Shown here one piece after another: positions 32,701 to 39,843 of a stretch of 64,000 bases of DNA. Both the position numbers and the translations under genes were made by a program. Position 1 is the stretch's first letter. Each line of letters begins with the position of its first letter. This stretch comes from Trichobilharzia szidati (Eukaryota; Platyhelminthes; Trematoda; Strigeidida; Schistosomatidae). The notes beneath the pieces are model-generated. The model was given only the letters and a program-made list of their open reading frames with translations, did not search any database and was not told the DNA's origin. The stretch lies in NCBI GenBank assembly GCA_944472155.2, contig OX235279.1:134016920-134080919 (forward strand), read 5' to 3'.

Positions 32701-32710
32701 TTTCAGACAT
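8609..32710 (-). CDS. MFS transporter, SLC46 / proton-coupled folate transporter-like (spliced, 9 exons found)
   Basis: A multi-pass plasma- or organelle-membrane carrier assembled by hand from splice sites. Exons on the minus strand: 32710-32574, 28186-28124, 24767-24574, 22222-21962, 20760-20457, 16357-16197, 11189-10906, 9505-9422, 8799-8609. Evidence for the family: MFS motif A GYISDRFGRR between TM2 and TM3; a Gly-rich TM4 (FFEALFGGG); SLGSPVGG..L in TM5-6; the FLWNPQEVGIYIG block that lines up with the 'LCW....IGYG' block of SLC46 proteins; and a PPGNQ block near TM11. About 560 residues are accounted for, longer than typical SLC46 (about 450-460) because of a hydrophilic central loop. 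Phases agree at all junctions except exon 5 to exon 6. Substrate unknown; known family members carry folates, heme or related compounds. Introns are loaded with retroelements. Confidence 0.85.
9422..9505 (-). CDS. Transporter exon 8 (TM10-TM11 loop)
   Basis: Acceptor TTTACTCTCCAG, donor GTAAGT at 9421-9416; 84 nt, phase 1 in and out. It reads AVPRLMKSFVAPIARSMFSL followed by CAPPGNQ. The R-S....S...P..NQG pattern matches the block of SLC46 proteins just before TM11. Confidence 0.85.
9506..10905. other. Transporter intron between exons 7 and 8
   Basis: AT-rich; no repeat family or RNA gene was recognised. Confidence 0.6.
10906..11189 (-). CDS. Transporter exon 7 (TM8-TM10)
   Basis: Acceptor TTTTCTTTCAG, donor GTATGC at 10905-10900; 284 nt, phase 2 in and phase 1 out. 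It encodes VSDLVSSIVGIVYTIIVIKF, a basic then acidic loop (KQKSKQKVEKVEEIPSQTE), then MQLLVYSLAGSLAMMAANKV and a further helix ending NIIVYI. A second possible donor (GTAAAG) five bases downstream breaks the phase with exon 8. Confidence 0.88.
11190..12319. other. Transporter intron, left part
   Basis: AT-rich; nothing recognised up to the SINE foldback. Confidence 0.5.
12418..12463 (-). ncRNA. Smα-type hammerhead ribozyme motif (minus copy)
   Basis: Minus strand, 5' to 3': stem I strand GCACTG (12463-12458), core CTGAAGA (fits CUGANGA), stem II GTCCCAAACTAGGAC, then AAAA where GAAA is required, C-AGCT-G stem III, GTC cleavage triplet and stem I return strand CAGTAC. The essential G12 of GAAA is mutated to A, so this copy should not cleave. 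Confidence 0.75.
12645..12690 (+). ncRNA. Smα-type hammerhead ribozyme motif (plus copy)
   Basis: Stem I GTAGTG (12645-12650) against CAGTAC (12685-12690, one mismatch), core ATGAAGA (12651-12657), stem II GTCC/GGAC with loop (12658-12672), GAAA (12673-12676), minimal stem III C-AGCT-G, and GTC cleavage triplet (12682-12684). The core has A in place of the conserved C3, which normally pairs with G8; activity is therefore doubtful. The architecture and stem II loop resemble the Schistosoma Smα ribozyme. Confidence 0.75.
12757..15149. other. Transporter intron, central part
   Basis: AT-rich; overlapping opposite-strand frames at 13365-13605 show no family motif. No RNA gene seen. Confidence 0.45.
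15163..16011 (+). pseudogene. RTE reverse transcriptase C-terminal part
   Basis: GVRQGCLLSPMIFLIVVDWI near 15175 is followed by LEDLDFA and then the same 4-nt insertion (CGTG, 15315-15318) seen in the copy at 2830-2833, placed exactly before the GATGAT codons of the catalytic box. After that the frame continues well as SHIIEDLQEETEKLVEEAAK and the C-terminal WRWIRHSLRRPLGDIARQAK to TGA near 16009. The protein is otherwise little damaged, so this lesion is probably older than the insertion. Confidence 0.88.
15163..16145 (+). mobile_element. RTE-type retrotransposon, 5'-truncated
   Basis: Flanked by a perfect 13-bp target-site duplication TATAAGGTTGTGT at 15150-15162 and 16146-16158. It begins inside RT motif B (GVNTGVRQGCLLSPMIF, intact here) and ends in CAATAAATAATAATAATGA. 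It is closely similar to the 3' third of the element at 409-3654. It inserted in sense opposite to the transporter, with its right target-site duplication ending 38 nt from the exon 6 donor. Confidence 0.93.
16197..16357 (-). CDS. Transporter exon 6 (TM7)
   Basis: Acceptor CTATTTTTATAG, donor GTAAGC at 16196-16191. Read in phase 0 it gives LLYAVKSLSGVLIIVVIVV, then SLVDLQYIVIFLMGAPFLW and NPQEVGIY, and leaves phase 2, which fits exon 7 exactly. The FLW..EVGIY block lines up with the conserved block after TM7 in SLC46. Phase 0 entry conflicts with phase 2 exit of exon 5, so an exon of length 3n+1 is probably missing between them. An internal acceptor after GTGAAGAG would fit the phase but lacks a pyrimidine tract. 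The RTE copy at 15163-16145 lies 38 nt past the donor. Confidence 0.82.
16857..17800 (+). pseudogene. Penelope-like element D: GIY-YIG endonuclease end
   Basis: A continuous 179-codon frame (16996-17535) carries YMRNISEITARILKPLDIDI and then a GIY-YIG-type block: TIYKINCMNCNKHYIGQSGR with its C-x2-C pair, followed by RIRIQEHKSALKRHD (Arg and Glu-His) and a conserved catalytic-type Glu in AREFLEAWYS. This is the C-terminal endonuclease of PLE retrotransposons. The reverse transcriptase is absent; a degraded stretch at 16857-16995 may be its end. Frames at 17554-17881 may be extra C-terminal or UTR sequence. It lies in the transporter's exon 5-6 intron. Confidence 0.82.
17882..18479. other. No gene recognised (intron)
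   Basis: Nothing supportable on either strand; searched specifically for the missing transporter exon without success. Confidence 0.4.
18480..19440 (-). pseudogene. RTE reverse transcriptase fragment
   Basis: The minus strand at 18638-18892 reads RIRKSRRTFITLKSPWKCAV, then FITANKILIFNTDIKLAS and SNRLLNTFINSFFQYFNIED, homologous to the RTE C-terminal region (compare FINLKPIWRSSSL at 15600-15660). Upstream sequence to about 19440 is much decayed. The copy is diverged from the RTEs at 409 and 15163. Confidence 0.7.
19441..20084. other. Intronic stretch with (TA)n at about 19479
   Basis: No gene could be supported. A weak 31-nt exon candidate at 19959-19989 is discussed under rejected items. 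Confidence 0.35.
20085..20235 (-). mobile_element. RTE 3'-end fragment
   Basis: On the minus strand the family 3' signature is clear: GAAGCCCTATGTTCCTCTAG around 20120, followed by an (AAT)n-like tail at about 20090. Only about 150 bp remain. Confidence 0.7.
20457..20760 (-). CDS. Transporter exon 5 (TM6 and long cytoplasmic loop)
   Basis: Acceptor CCTAACACAG with a good pyrimidine tract, donor GTAAGA at 20456-20451; 304 nt, phase 1 in and phase 2 out. It reads TLIYRYGFKTAVITCICLF with TM6 ending LIFILPETN, then about 65 hydrophilic residues rich in D, E, N and K (DELNDVDANSDYSDSRTIEM). The central loop between the two six-helix halves of an MFS carrier is normally hydrophilic. Its phase does not join exon 6 as read. 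Confidence 0.88.
20761..21961. other. Transporter intron between exons 4 and 5
   Basis: AT-rich, nothing recognised. Confidence 0.5.
21962..22222 (-). CDS. Transporter exon 4 (TM3-TM5)
   Basis: Acceptor AAATTGAAAG, donor GTATTT at 21961-21956; 261 nt, phase 1 in and out. It encodes LDVWLIIASGFFEALFGGG, then SLYSQVAAVMVDVT and the hydrophilic RLSHSKDIESSEAALLEK, then a TM5 ending SSLGSPVGG. The Gly-rich TM4 and the pattern of TM5 match SLC46 carriers. The junction codons with exon 3 (AGT, Ser) and exon 5 (GGA, Gly) both restore good residues. Confidence 0.9.
22292..22960. mobile_element. Internally deleted Penelope-like element B with inverted terminal repeats
   Basis: Terminal-repeat (pLTR) sequence occurs as an inverted pair at 22300-22500: AAAACTTGGGCACTGTGG at the left, its complement CCACAGTGCCCAAGTTTTAT at the right. 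A third copy sits at 22850-22945. Between them, 22610-22745 holds the C-terminal end of the PLE-B endonuclease on the minus strand (complement of the segment at 35850-35950). All of the RT is missing. It lies at the edge of transporter exon 4. Confidence 0.75.
23815..24445. repeat. SINE-C and PLE-B terminal-repeat complex
   Basis: A forward PLE-B terminal repeat (23892-24032) interrupts and adjoins a second SINE family. On the minus strand SINE-C has a tRNA-like head (AATAGCTCAATGGCAACGTC and GGGTTCAAAT, about 24230-24290). A 50-bp piece around CAGACTGAATTCTATCAGTC occurs at 24045 and again at 24388, and a partial at 23875. The same SINE is at 39313-39713. Confidence 0.65.
24574..24767 (-). 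CDS. Transporter exon 3 (TM2, motif A, TM3)
   Basis: Acceptor TTACTGTAG, donor GTAAGT at 24573-24568, phase 2 in and phase 1 out. It encodes AATLEATTNSVRITIGL, then TM2 and the MFS signature GYISDRFGRR at the TM2-TM3 cytoplasmic loop, then LALAILLLGEL-type TM3. Motif A with its Gly, Asp and Arg residues is intact, so there is no sign of decay. Confidence 0.9.
25345..25405 (-). mobile_element. CR1-like element, 3'-terminal scrap
   Basis: The plus strand reads CAGTATTTTTGGTACAAGTA then TGGAATTTTCAGCATGTGAT, the complement of the 3' UTR end shared by the CR1-like copies at 6125, 36950 and 55760. Confidence 0.7.
25406..25520 (-). mobile_element. tRNA-headed SINE (RTE-tail family), fragment
   Basis: The minus strand reads GTGTCAGTGGCACAGCGTTT (A box region) and GGTCCGGGGTTTGATCCCCT (B box region). 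The same head is found at 29724 and 45970. It abuts the 28S pseudogene at about 25521. Confidence 0.7.
25521..26139 (+). pseudogene. 28S (large-subunit) rRNA pseudogene fragment
   Basis: Strongly conserved eukaryotic LSU rRNA blocks are readable in order on the plus strand: GACCAAGGAGTTTAGCATGT, GTCATTGGGCTTTACGAAAC, CGTCGGGGCGGAGCAAGAGC, GTTGAAGCCAGAGGAAACTC, GGAGGACCGTAGCGATTCTG, GGATAGCTGGCATTCTGAGA, AGTTTTATCCGGTAAAGCGA, CCAAGTGGGCCATTTTTGGT. About 620 nt of the central part of 28S is present. It is a pseudogene: isolated, truncated at both ends and scattered with substitutions at near-universal positions (for example GATTAGAGGCC appears as AATTAGAGGCC). It lies in transporter intron 2. 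Confidence 0.93.
26140..28123. other. Transporter intron 2, remainder
   Basis: AT-rich; no repeat family or exon recognised. Confidence 0.45.
28124..28186 (-). CDS. Transporter exon 2 (TM1-TM2 loop)
   Basis: A 63-nt exon with acceptor ...TTTACTAG and donor GTAAGT. Phase 2 in, phase 2 out. It reads AVTEQGLPYLTRQERHKYRN, a hydrophilic outer loop as expected between TM1 and TM2. The first codon (AGT, Ser) is split across the junction with exon 1. Confidence 0.8.
28803..28860 (-). ncRNA. PLE-type minimal hammerhead motif, decayed
   Basis: On the minus strand: CTGAATA core (should be CTGANGA), stem II GTTCGG/CCGAAC, GAAAC, and GCT in place of GTT. The stem I arms (CTTAGTTTCC and GGAGTTACTAA) pair poorly. 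Recognisable only by comparison with 59483-59540. Confidence 0.6.
29324..29662 (-). pseudogene. PLE-A reverse transcriptase fragment
   Basis: Starts just before the catalytic box: VDDTFVIIRHSMSNELFHSM, then KINIFRKPTHSDRYLDCYSA and a C-terminal EEEEIIGKLK. It is homologous to 58184-58879. The RT N-terminal half is missing. Confidence 0.82.
29724..29960 (+). mobile_element. tRNA/RTE composite SINE
   Basis: tRNA-like head with B box GGAGTTCGATCCTC near 29768. The middle (GGTAAAGAGGGAAGGTTGGG, near 29824) matches the RTE 5' leader at 463-478 and the end (CTGAAGCCCTATTTTCC, near 29910) matches the RTE 3' end. A short A-rich tail follows (AATAAAAAAAATA). This looks like an internally deleted RTE carrying a tRNA promoter. 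Confidence 0.8.
29961..31333. other. Transporter intron 1, central part
   Basis: AT-rich, nothing recognised. Confidence 0.45.
31351..31679. mobile_element. Second head-to-head hammerhead SINE foldback
   Basis: Minus copy about 31351-31502, plus copy about 31505-31679. Outer edges are SINE 3' ends; the heads are truncated and meet within the tRNA-like sequence (ACCTTGTAACCAGAAGG on both sides of about 31503). Flanked by one perfect 17-bp direct repeat AAATAAGAATTTTTCAG at 31334-31350 and 31680-31696. Both arms keep a hammerhead-like segment; the minus arm reads GTCCCAAACTAGGACGAAAC but has TTTCC in place of the GTCC cleavage triplet, and the plus arm has GTAC in place of GGAC in stem II. Confidence 0.9.
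32015..32163 (+). mobile_element. Solo PLE-B terminal repeat
   Basis: AAAACTTGGGCACTGTGG to TAACTGATGACGTTTCGAGC and CATAATCATGTC. It is flanked by an imperfect repeat, GTTCTCCACTT (32001-32011) and GTTCTCCATTT (32164-32174). It sits about 410 bp downstream of the exon 1 donor of the transporter. Confidence 0.75.
32574..32710 (-). CDS. Transporter exon 1 (start, TM1)
   Basis: ATG at 32710-32708 opens MSENLFGGGCIASKCK, followed by a hydrophobic TM1 (IVALLIFMTATLYLSIELCL). The exon ends TTCTACAG before a GTAAGG donor at 32573-32568, in phase 2 (45 codons plus AG). The frame and donor fit exon 2 exactly. The start was chosen because it gives the short cytoplasmic N-terminus expected before TM1 of an MFS carrier. 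Confidence 0.88.
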
Positions 32711-34557
32711 TTTAAATTACAAGAGGACAAATTGTTCTTCAATTATGTAATTAGCAATAAAGTATTTTTTGGAAGATTCAGACAGGTAATCCTGATCCAT
32801 TATGCATATTTATATATGAATATATGAATATATTTATAGGCATATATGTGTATATATATACATTTACATAAAGTACATTAACTCCTTAAACGTGTCAGCC
32901 AATTACATTGATAATACTCATCTATTGGTTTAATTACCTTGTTCATACTTTCCAAATTGATATGGCTAATGAAATACATTTAATTAATTAAATGAAATCT
33001 AGATTTTTATTTAAGACAATTATTCCAACTTAAGTGGCTTAATTTCACTTTCAAAATAATAAGGAATGTATCATTTGTAGCCTGAAAAGATCGCATGGAT
33101 TAACTTACATGCTTCAGTAAACACTGATAATCAGAATTTATAGACAGATGTGAAATGGACATGAAATGTAACACATTCAAACATACTAACACTGAATAAC
33201 GAGGAAATTATATTCAGTCATTTTAACTAAGGAGTTCGCATTAAAATATTGATAGTGACGTTTTACAAAAACAGTGAACTAACTGCAATTGCAAATCATG
33301 GCAAAAGTGGATTCCTGTCAAATTCTATAGAACGGTGGAACAGCTTATTTTCATAGTTCTGATTGCTTCAAAATATTTTTTTCTTCAAATAAATGGATAT
33401 TCTACAAGTCAATGGATTTCTTTCAGCCTTCCATATTTTCGCACTGATTTTCAGTAATTAAACAAAACACGCTCACCGGTGATAGCTTAGGAAAACAATG
33501 GTATCTGTTTGACTCACTAATTCTTTCTACAGTCATCTAAGTGAAACAGAAACAAAACCACTGCGAAAACCCTAGGTGTGCAAATCAAGTAGAACGCTGA
33601 AGTACAATTACAGAACTAGCAAGTCAGGCTGTGCTGGGTCAGTCTCAAGTGTGGTCCATAGACCTACAGCCATAGTTGACAAGTGTATAGTAGTTAGTTG
33701 TGAGCTCATGGGATTCATGCTGGTGCAAACCGAATACAAACCAATGAATCTCATGGCACCTAGAGCATTCTGACTCCCTGTAATTATCACTTAAATTCGC
33801 GAAAAGTCAGGCGTCTGTAAAAGGAGATATTTTTTATGGAGGATTTTCGGTAGACCAAGGTTTAAGCAAGTATAATGGTATTCCAAACCAAGACTAACGT
33901 TTAGTGATTAGGAAAAAGGCCAACAATTTCGGGAACAAACCTGTGTCTGTTAAAAATGACGCGGTTTCCAAGCATCTTGAGTTGAATAAAGACTATGGCG
34001 AATAAAATCGACTCTCTATTGGACGATCAATAAACTGTGATGCTGGTGAATTGCAGATAGTGTGAGACGGATATTAACAAATATGCAATCAAATAAAGGC
34101 GGCTTACCAATAAACGTTTCGGTAAAGTTGTAGAACACAATACACAGGTTAAACATTGTTTTTTGCTAATTCTGTCTAAATTTATAGTAATATCTACACT
34201 TTAATTTAGCATGAAATAACAATTATACCTAGAAGATTGACATTTTCACAAATTAGGCTGAAAATTGAAATGGAACTAAGACAACATTTCGACATTGTAT
34301 GATCATATAAACAAGCATGTAGTAGAAAATACTTTAAGTCGATAAATATCAGCCCAACTTTCTATCCTAGGTCTTACAGGAACCAGATTCAACCACTATG
34401 TATCATTTCCACACTTGTGAAAATAGAATAACCATTACTTATTTATTGTAGACAATACTACCAAAATGTTGAAGTCTTTATTTACTAATGAGCCTGAGAC
34501 AATAACATTTTACCATATACATACGTTTATATATATACGTATATATGTTGTACTGAC
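32711..34557. other. Upstream flank of the transporter; no feature recognised
   Basis: This is where the transporter promoter and 5' UTR should lie, but no initiator, TATA box or trans-splice acceptor could be supported by reading alone. Overlapping frames at 33576-33790 have no family motif. Confidence 0.35.
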
Positions 34558-34650
34558 TAGACTGATAGTCCCTTATGGGTAAGATTTTATTTTGATAAAC
34601 CGCACAGTGTTATACATTAATATTCACCGATAACATTCAATTAGAGAATA

Positions 34651-35327
34651 ATGAAAAAAATTATCAGTTTTGATATAACTAGCCTGTACACTAAGATACC
34701 AATCAATGTGGTCTTAGAAGCAGTTAAAAGGGAACTAATTTCGGATCCCAAACTTAGTCATAGGACAAAGCTGCCCATTGAGAAAATTATTTTAAGAATT
34801 CAGTTATGCTTCACATCTACTGTCTTTAAATTCCAAGGCAAATATATAAACAAACAGATGGTGTAGCAATGGGATCACCAATGTCTTCTATCGTAGCAGA
34901 CATCTTTATGAACAGTTGGGAAAATATTGCTCTAAATAAATTTAATCCTACTCCAGAATTATGGTGGAGATATGTGGAAGACACTTTAACAGTGTTAAAA
35001 ATAGAACATATCTCTAGCTTCTTGATGCATGTAAACTCACTGGTGAAGGGAATACAATTTACATTTAAAGCCGAAAATGAACAAGGAGAATTAGCTATGT
35101 TAGATTATAAAATAAAACGAATAGAAGAAGGTGGACTGCACACTAGCGTTTATAAAAAGCCAACGCATTCTAGTAGATATTTAGCCTTTAATTCATTTCA
35201 TCCGTTAACTTTTAAGGCAAGCTTAGTTAAGTGTCTAACGAACCGAGCCATAGCACTAAGTAGCACAAAAAAAGACCTAAATGATGAAATAAAACAGATA
35301 GAAGAGGCGTTGGTATTAAATAACTAA
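34651..35327 (+). pseudogene. PLE-B reverse transcriptase, truncated and frameshifted
   Basis: Begins at ISFDITSLYTKIP (motif A), breaks by a frameshift near 34845 (FQGK then KYINKQMV and stop), resumes as MGSPMSSIVADIFMNSWE (motif B) at 34869 and reads WWRYVEDTLTVL, where the catalytic YVDD has become YVED. The C-terminal EALVLNN then stop at 35325-35327 is followed by the TAAC duplication shared with the copy at 40484. Inactive. Confidence 0.88.
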
Positions 35328-35950
35328 CTATCCTATAAAATTCATTAGGAAGATCAGTAAAGACCGAAAGCAAAATAAAAATAACTGTGAAACTAGTAAT
35401 GATAACATAAATAAGAGAGAATATAAGTCATCAACAGTTATACCATACAAAGAGGAGACATCTGAGACCCTGCGTAGGATTCTAAATAAAGCAGGAATTA
35501 GGGTGGCATTTAAACCTACAAACTCACTCAGAGACAAGCTCTGTAGGCTAAAAGATCCGATGGACCCAATTAAACAAAATAATATAATTTACAAAATACC
35601 TTCCAATGACTGTGACGTCAACCACATAGGTCAAACTAGTATATCAGGGGTAATCAGACTGTCGGAACATAAGAATTTAGCTGAGGTAAGAATGGTTGAT
35701 CCCAAGAACATAAGTAATTTAGAAAAAAGCTCAGCAATTGCACTACATGCATTAACACACAATCAAACAATAGCATGGTGAGAGAGGGTTAAAATTCTAA
35801 GAAGTAATATAAGTAGGTAGAGAGAGAGATTAATTACTGAATCCTGGTTCATTGAGTCTACACCCAACACATGCAACAGAAATGAGTCAACGCAAATACC
35901 AGACATATGGAAGATATTATTACCACCAGTCAGTCAAATCAGAGGAGGAT
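35328..35950 (+). pseudogene. PLE-B GIY-YIG endonuclease, broken
   Basis: In the +1 frame the linker (YPIKFIRKISKDRKQNKNN) and endonuclease core (IIYKIPSNDCDVNHIGQTSI) are readable. A TGA at 35779-35781 (expected Trp) and a TAG near 35818 interrupt it; the C-terminal tail TPNTCNRNES continues to about 35950. Confidence 0.82.
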
Positions 35951-36945
35951 AATAAATAATCTTAAAATTCTATTTCAATTCACCTAAATCATAACATTCT
36001 AACAAGTTACTTATTTTACTGTAAAATGCATCTTATTTCGCATCTGGTTGTAATTGATCAATAACACTCATATTATTATTTCTGAATGTACATTATCTTA
36101 TATTGAGTTTTATTCGAATGTCTAGTCATCAGTTTTTACTTATATATATAAATGAAGTAAAAAGTTGTGTGTGGCTTGATATGATTATGAGTGGCAATAG
36201 TTTGTGCTCGAGACGTCATCAGTTAATATTACTGAATAACAAACACTGTGTGATTTATCAAAATAAAATCTTATCTATGATGGAGTTATACTCTACCAAA
36301 GTGTCCAAGTTTTATACTCATATCAATAATAGACTGATAGTCAGTGAATTAGCCATATGTAGAGATTAGGAGAAAGGAACAACGTAGGACATTTTGTACT
36401 TAATCAAGTTCAGTAATTCACTTAAACTGAAAAGCAGTAAAACCTTTGTGTTCCTGAAATTTTGTAGGGATATTCAAGCAGAGAATGAATGGGGTTGTGA
36501 CAGCACTTCGAATCTGAAAGGCAACCGTAGGCTACTTCTCAGATTAACACGCTTCAGAGTATAAAATCACCTTAAATTTTTAAAGAGATAAAACAGCCAG
36601 CTGAAAACCTAGATACACTGTAAGGGAAATATCTAAGAAATATTAATATTGGAGAATGTAAATTAATGGATTCATTTACTAAGATTTCAACAGGCGAATA
36701 CCGTGCACAAGACTGAACTTCTAAGGTCATTGAAAATGAACAGCATTGATTAACTGTATAACATGGAAATTTTCATGAACTGAAAGCTGAATATATACTA
36801 CCAGAATACATTTCACACGATGTTTTTCATTAATAACCAGATACAATCATGTGGATTGCTCAAAACACTTACCATTTTGGGCTTTGTGAAAAGGAAACTT
36901 ATTGGAGAAATTGCAATTTCCATGATTCCTTGATGGAGAGAAATA

Positions 36946-37440
36946 ATAATAATAATAGCTTTATTCCAAACAGTATTTGTGGTACAGCTATGGAATTTTC
37001 AGCGTGCATTACAATATTGCATCTAATTACCTCATAAATTTAAGATTTTAAAAACAAAAAGCAGCAACAACAACAAAAAATAGATAAATAAAAAGAAATA
37101 AAAAAGAACGGCATTGCATTCACATATTTAAACAATGCACCACAGGATATGAAATATAAAATTAATGTGTAATAGAAAATGTGGACAACAATATAATAGT
37201 AACACAGAAAGGAAAACAAAAACTAATGGGAAACTATTTGTTAGAGTGCCACAGTAAGTTGATCGTGTCATTCCTAATGGATTTCTCATCACATCAAAAC
37301 ATATCTTTAGAGAAGAAAATGTTAATCAGTGAGACCAATCTTGCAAGCATTATTTCCGTCAGCCGAAATAGAGCACCTTTAGTTCCAGGTAAACAGGCAA
37401 TTAAGCAAATTTTTTTTGAAATCAGTAACCGTATCTAAGC
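36946..37440 (-). mobile_element. CR1-like element, 3' UTR and last codons
   Basis: Starts with the complement of the CR1-like tail (AATAGCTTTATTCCAAACAG at 36956) and follows the UTR seen at 55720-56220. The frame at 37181-37438 on the plus strand is antisense to this and not a gene. Confidence 0.65.
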
Positions 37441-37914
37441 TTGCATCGTTTCGGTTGTCCATTGTGATTGTAAAAATACTAAAAAGTATGAATGAAATGT
37501 AAGTCACCATTGTGTAACAGTATGTACAGTGGCATTCATGAGAATGAGCGTTGTTTTTCCTTCAACCCTTTACTTGAAAAAGTAACAGACCAGTTGACTA
37601 GTTCTCAATAGATACCTCAAAGAAATGCTCCATGGTAGTTCGTTCTTCCTACTGAAACTTACCAGGGATTATATCGGATATCGTTTATTCAGTTTTATAT
37701 CTATCTGTTTTCAACATAGAACTGTGCACCGATGTGCAGCAGTTCAAGTCGCCACACTTCATGTAATACACAAAGCAAGAGAAGAAAGTAGAAGAAATGC
37801 AAAATATAAGCAATAGACAGGGATATGAGACCAAAGGAATGGTAATAATGAAGAACAATATTGTTTCATTGGAAATTATAAGTCACAAGGAGTGGATGAA
37901 TCTGCGCTATGCAT

Positions 37915-38765
37915 TAAGAACGATTTTGAGCCACATCACCAATTGTCTCCAACCATTGGTTTTTACCATCCCGAAGACCCCAACCAGGAAGTCTACACCT
38001 CCCTACGTTGCTTAAACTAACTGTTGTGCATTTCATTGACTGGTGGCATGTTTTGGTTTGACCGCCGCTAGCTCTTTTCCAGCCTGACCCTATGTCAGCT
38101 AACATTGCGCGTCAGCCGAGGAAGGCGATGGTTAGGCATGTGCAACACATGTCCTCACTATCTCAATGGATGTAACTTCACAGCCTCGTCGATTGATTTC
38201 CCCTCCTAACCTAGCACTCGACCAACGCCTAACCTCAATATTGCTTACCCTATTATACCACTTCACATGGGAGATAGAACGCAGACACCTATGATCAACG
38301 ACAGCTAGCTAGGCTTTTCATTTCTTCAACTTTCAATGGCCAGGTCACACAGTGTAGGGGAGGACGGAGTGGACTGCTGAGAAGTACACACGCCGTTTGG
38401 TTGATAGTCAGATATCACATCTATGCCAGAGACGGAGTAAACTGGTATATCCGAAACTAGCTTTCTGTATCTGTGCTGAGATTTCGTCAGCGATCAACAC
38501 GTTGGCGCTGGTTGATGTAACTTCCCAAACGAGTGAAGTGGTCAACATGCTCCACAAACCACTTCACTCCCTATTTCTAAGCTAGGAGTCAGTGTAGTCC
38601 AGTCCTGTAACATCATCTTACATTTGGCGGGAGCGAATGGCATGCCAAACATTCGAAAATTGCAGCTCAAGGCGTTTATAAGACCCTACATTTTGTCAGC
38701 CTCTTCACCTAGTAAGACTATATCATCTGCATATTCTAAGTCAACGAGATTATGTAGCTACGGAC
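37915..38765 (-). pseudogene. Second RTE-type reverse transcriptase (SR3/Perere-3-like), degraded
   Basis: On the minus strand from 38760: LVDLEYADDIVLLGEEADKM with an intact YADD box, then GLINALSCNFRMFGMPFAP, KCKMMLQDW, EHVDHFTRLGSY and ISAQIQKARLVY, followed by SVLLYGCETWPL and RHIS/WYN-type motifs near 38270. Several stops appear toward the end. It is a different family from the RTE at 409. Truncated upstream of YADD. Confidence 0.78.
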
Positions 38766-39236
38766 AATCCTATTGCTTAACTGTGAATTAATAATCTATT
38801 TGTCATGGTACATACTTTAAGATATAACTTCTTGATTGATTACCTGTCATTCCAAACTTCAGCATTATAAGTCACAGTATACAATAATTTTCATCACCCT
38901 GAGCAATCATGGATGTCTTGTTTTCCCAAAGTTGAAAAAATGGAAGAACAACTTTTTAGTAAGATGAAATCATTCTCTGTATGTGAAGGACAATTTTGTC
39001 CTATTCACCTTTTTATTCGCTTGCACCATACTTACTTTGCTGATATCTTCCGAGTTCTCTAATTACTATAATCACTTTCTCTTGATCTGTATTATTATGA
39101 TATTACATTGGGTCTCATTCTTTAGCCTTATTAATCTCAAACAAGAAATACACTTATGAATATTATAATAAATGAACTATTCGATTCAAACAAGATTTTC
39201 ACTATACAACGTCTTTTAAGTGGTTTACAGATATAG

Positions 39237-39305
39237 GAATAGAACTTGTGCACTGTGGTAGAGTATAATTCTATTGTAGGTAAAATTTATTTCGATGAAG
39301 TTCCA
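39237..39305 (+). repeat. PLE-B terminal-repeat fragment
   Basis: GAACTTGTGCACTGTGGTAG followed by a diverged copy of the repeat; cut off by the SINE-C foldback. Confidence 0.65.
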
Positions 39306-39312
39306 CAGCATT

Positions 39313-39713
39313 AGGTGGTTAGAGGCAACTGGTGGGAAGCCTTGTCTGACCTAGGTTTCGAGCCTGTTGGTACTCACCAGTCAGCAAGGCGTATCTGCAA
39401 CTTTGAAGGAATTCATGTCCCTTTTGAGATTCGAACCCGTGTCACCCGGTTCTGCAGTCCGAGACTTTGCCACCGAGCTATTCAGGCTGTCCATCTGTAG
39501 GACTGTATTGGATATTTTTGATTGGATAGTAGTCAGTAACGAATGTAATGTGTGTGTCTAGTACTGTCTTTGGTGTAGACTATATTCTATTAGTCGAATC
39601 TCAGAAGGCACATGAGTTCCTTCAAGGTTGCAGGTACGCCCTGCTGACTGGTGACTTCCAACTAGCACGAAATCTAGGTCAGGAAGGGTTTCCTGATGAT
39701 TGCCTCCAACCAT
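39313..39713. mobile_element. SINE-C head-to-head foldback
   Basis: Left (minus) copy has a tRNA-like head on the minus strand: AATAGCTCGGTGGCAAAGTC (A box) and GGGTTCGAATCTC (B box, about 39427-39439). The right (plus) copy starts inside the B box (GTCGAATCTC at 39595) and ends GCCTCCAACCAT. The arms share CTGACTGGTGA and flanking sequence in inverted order. The right edge is the insertion point of the PLE-B element. Confidence 0.7.
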
Positions 39714-39843
39714 TGCATTATGGGTAAATTTTTATTTTGATAGAGTCTCACAGTGTTATACAGTGATATTTACTAATGACGTTTCGAGCACAATTAATTG
39801 CTCATAATCATATCAAGGTAATCACACAACTTCCTAAATGCAT

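Larger units (their letters stand above)
34571..36329 (+). mobile_element. Penelope-like element B, 5'-truncated, inverted terminal repeats
   Basis: Flanked by a perfect 13-bp target-site duplication TAGACTGATAGTC at 34558-34570 and 36330-36342. The left edge is a short terminal-repeat piece (34571-34645) in opposite orientation to the complete repeat at the right (about 36170-36329). Inside: RT from motif A onward, linker and GIY-YIG endonuclease, all damaged. Confidence 0.92.

Noticed and set aside
37181..37438. 85-codon plus-strand frame
   Set aside because: It is antisense to a CR1-like 3' UTR/C-terminal fragment.
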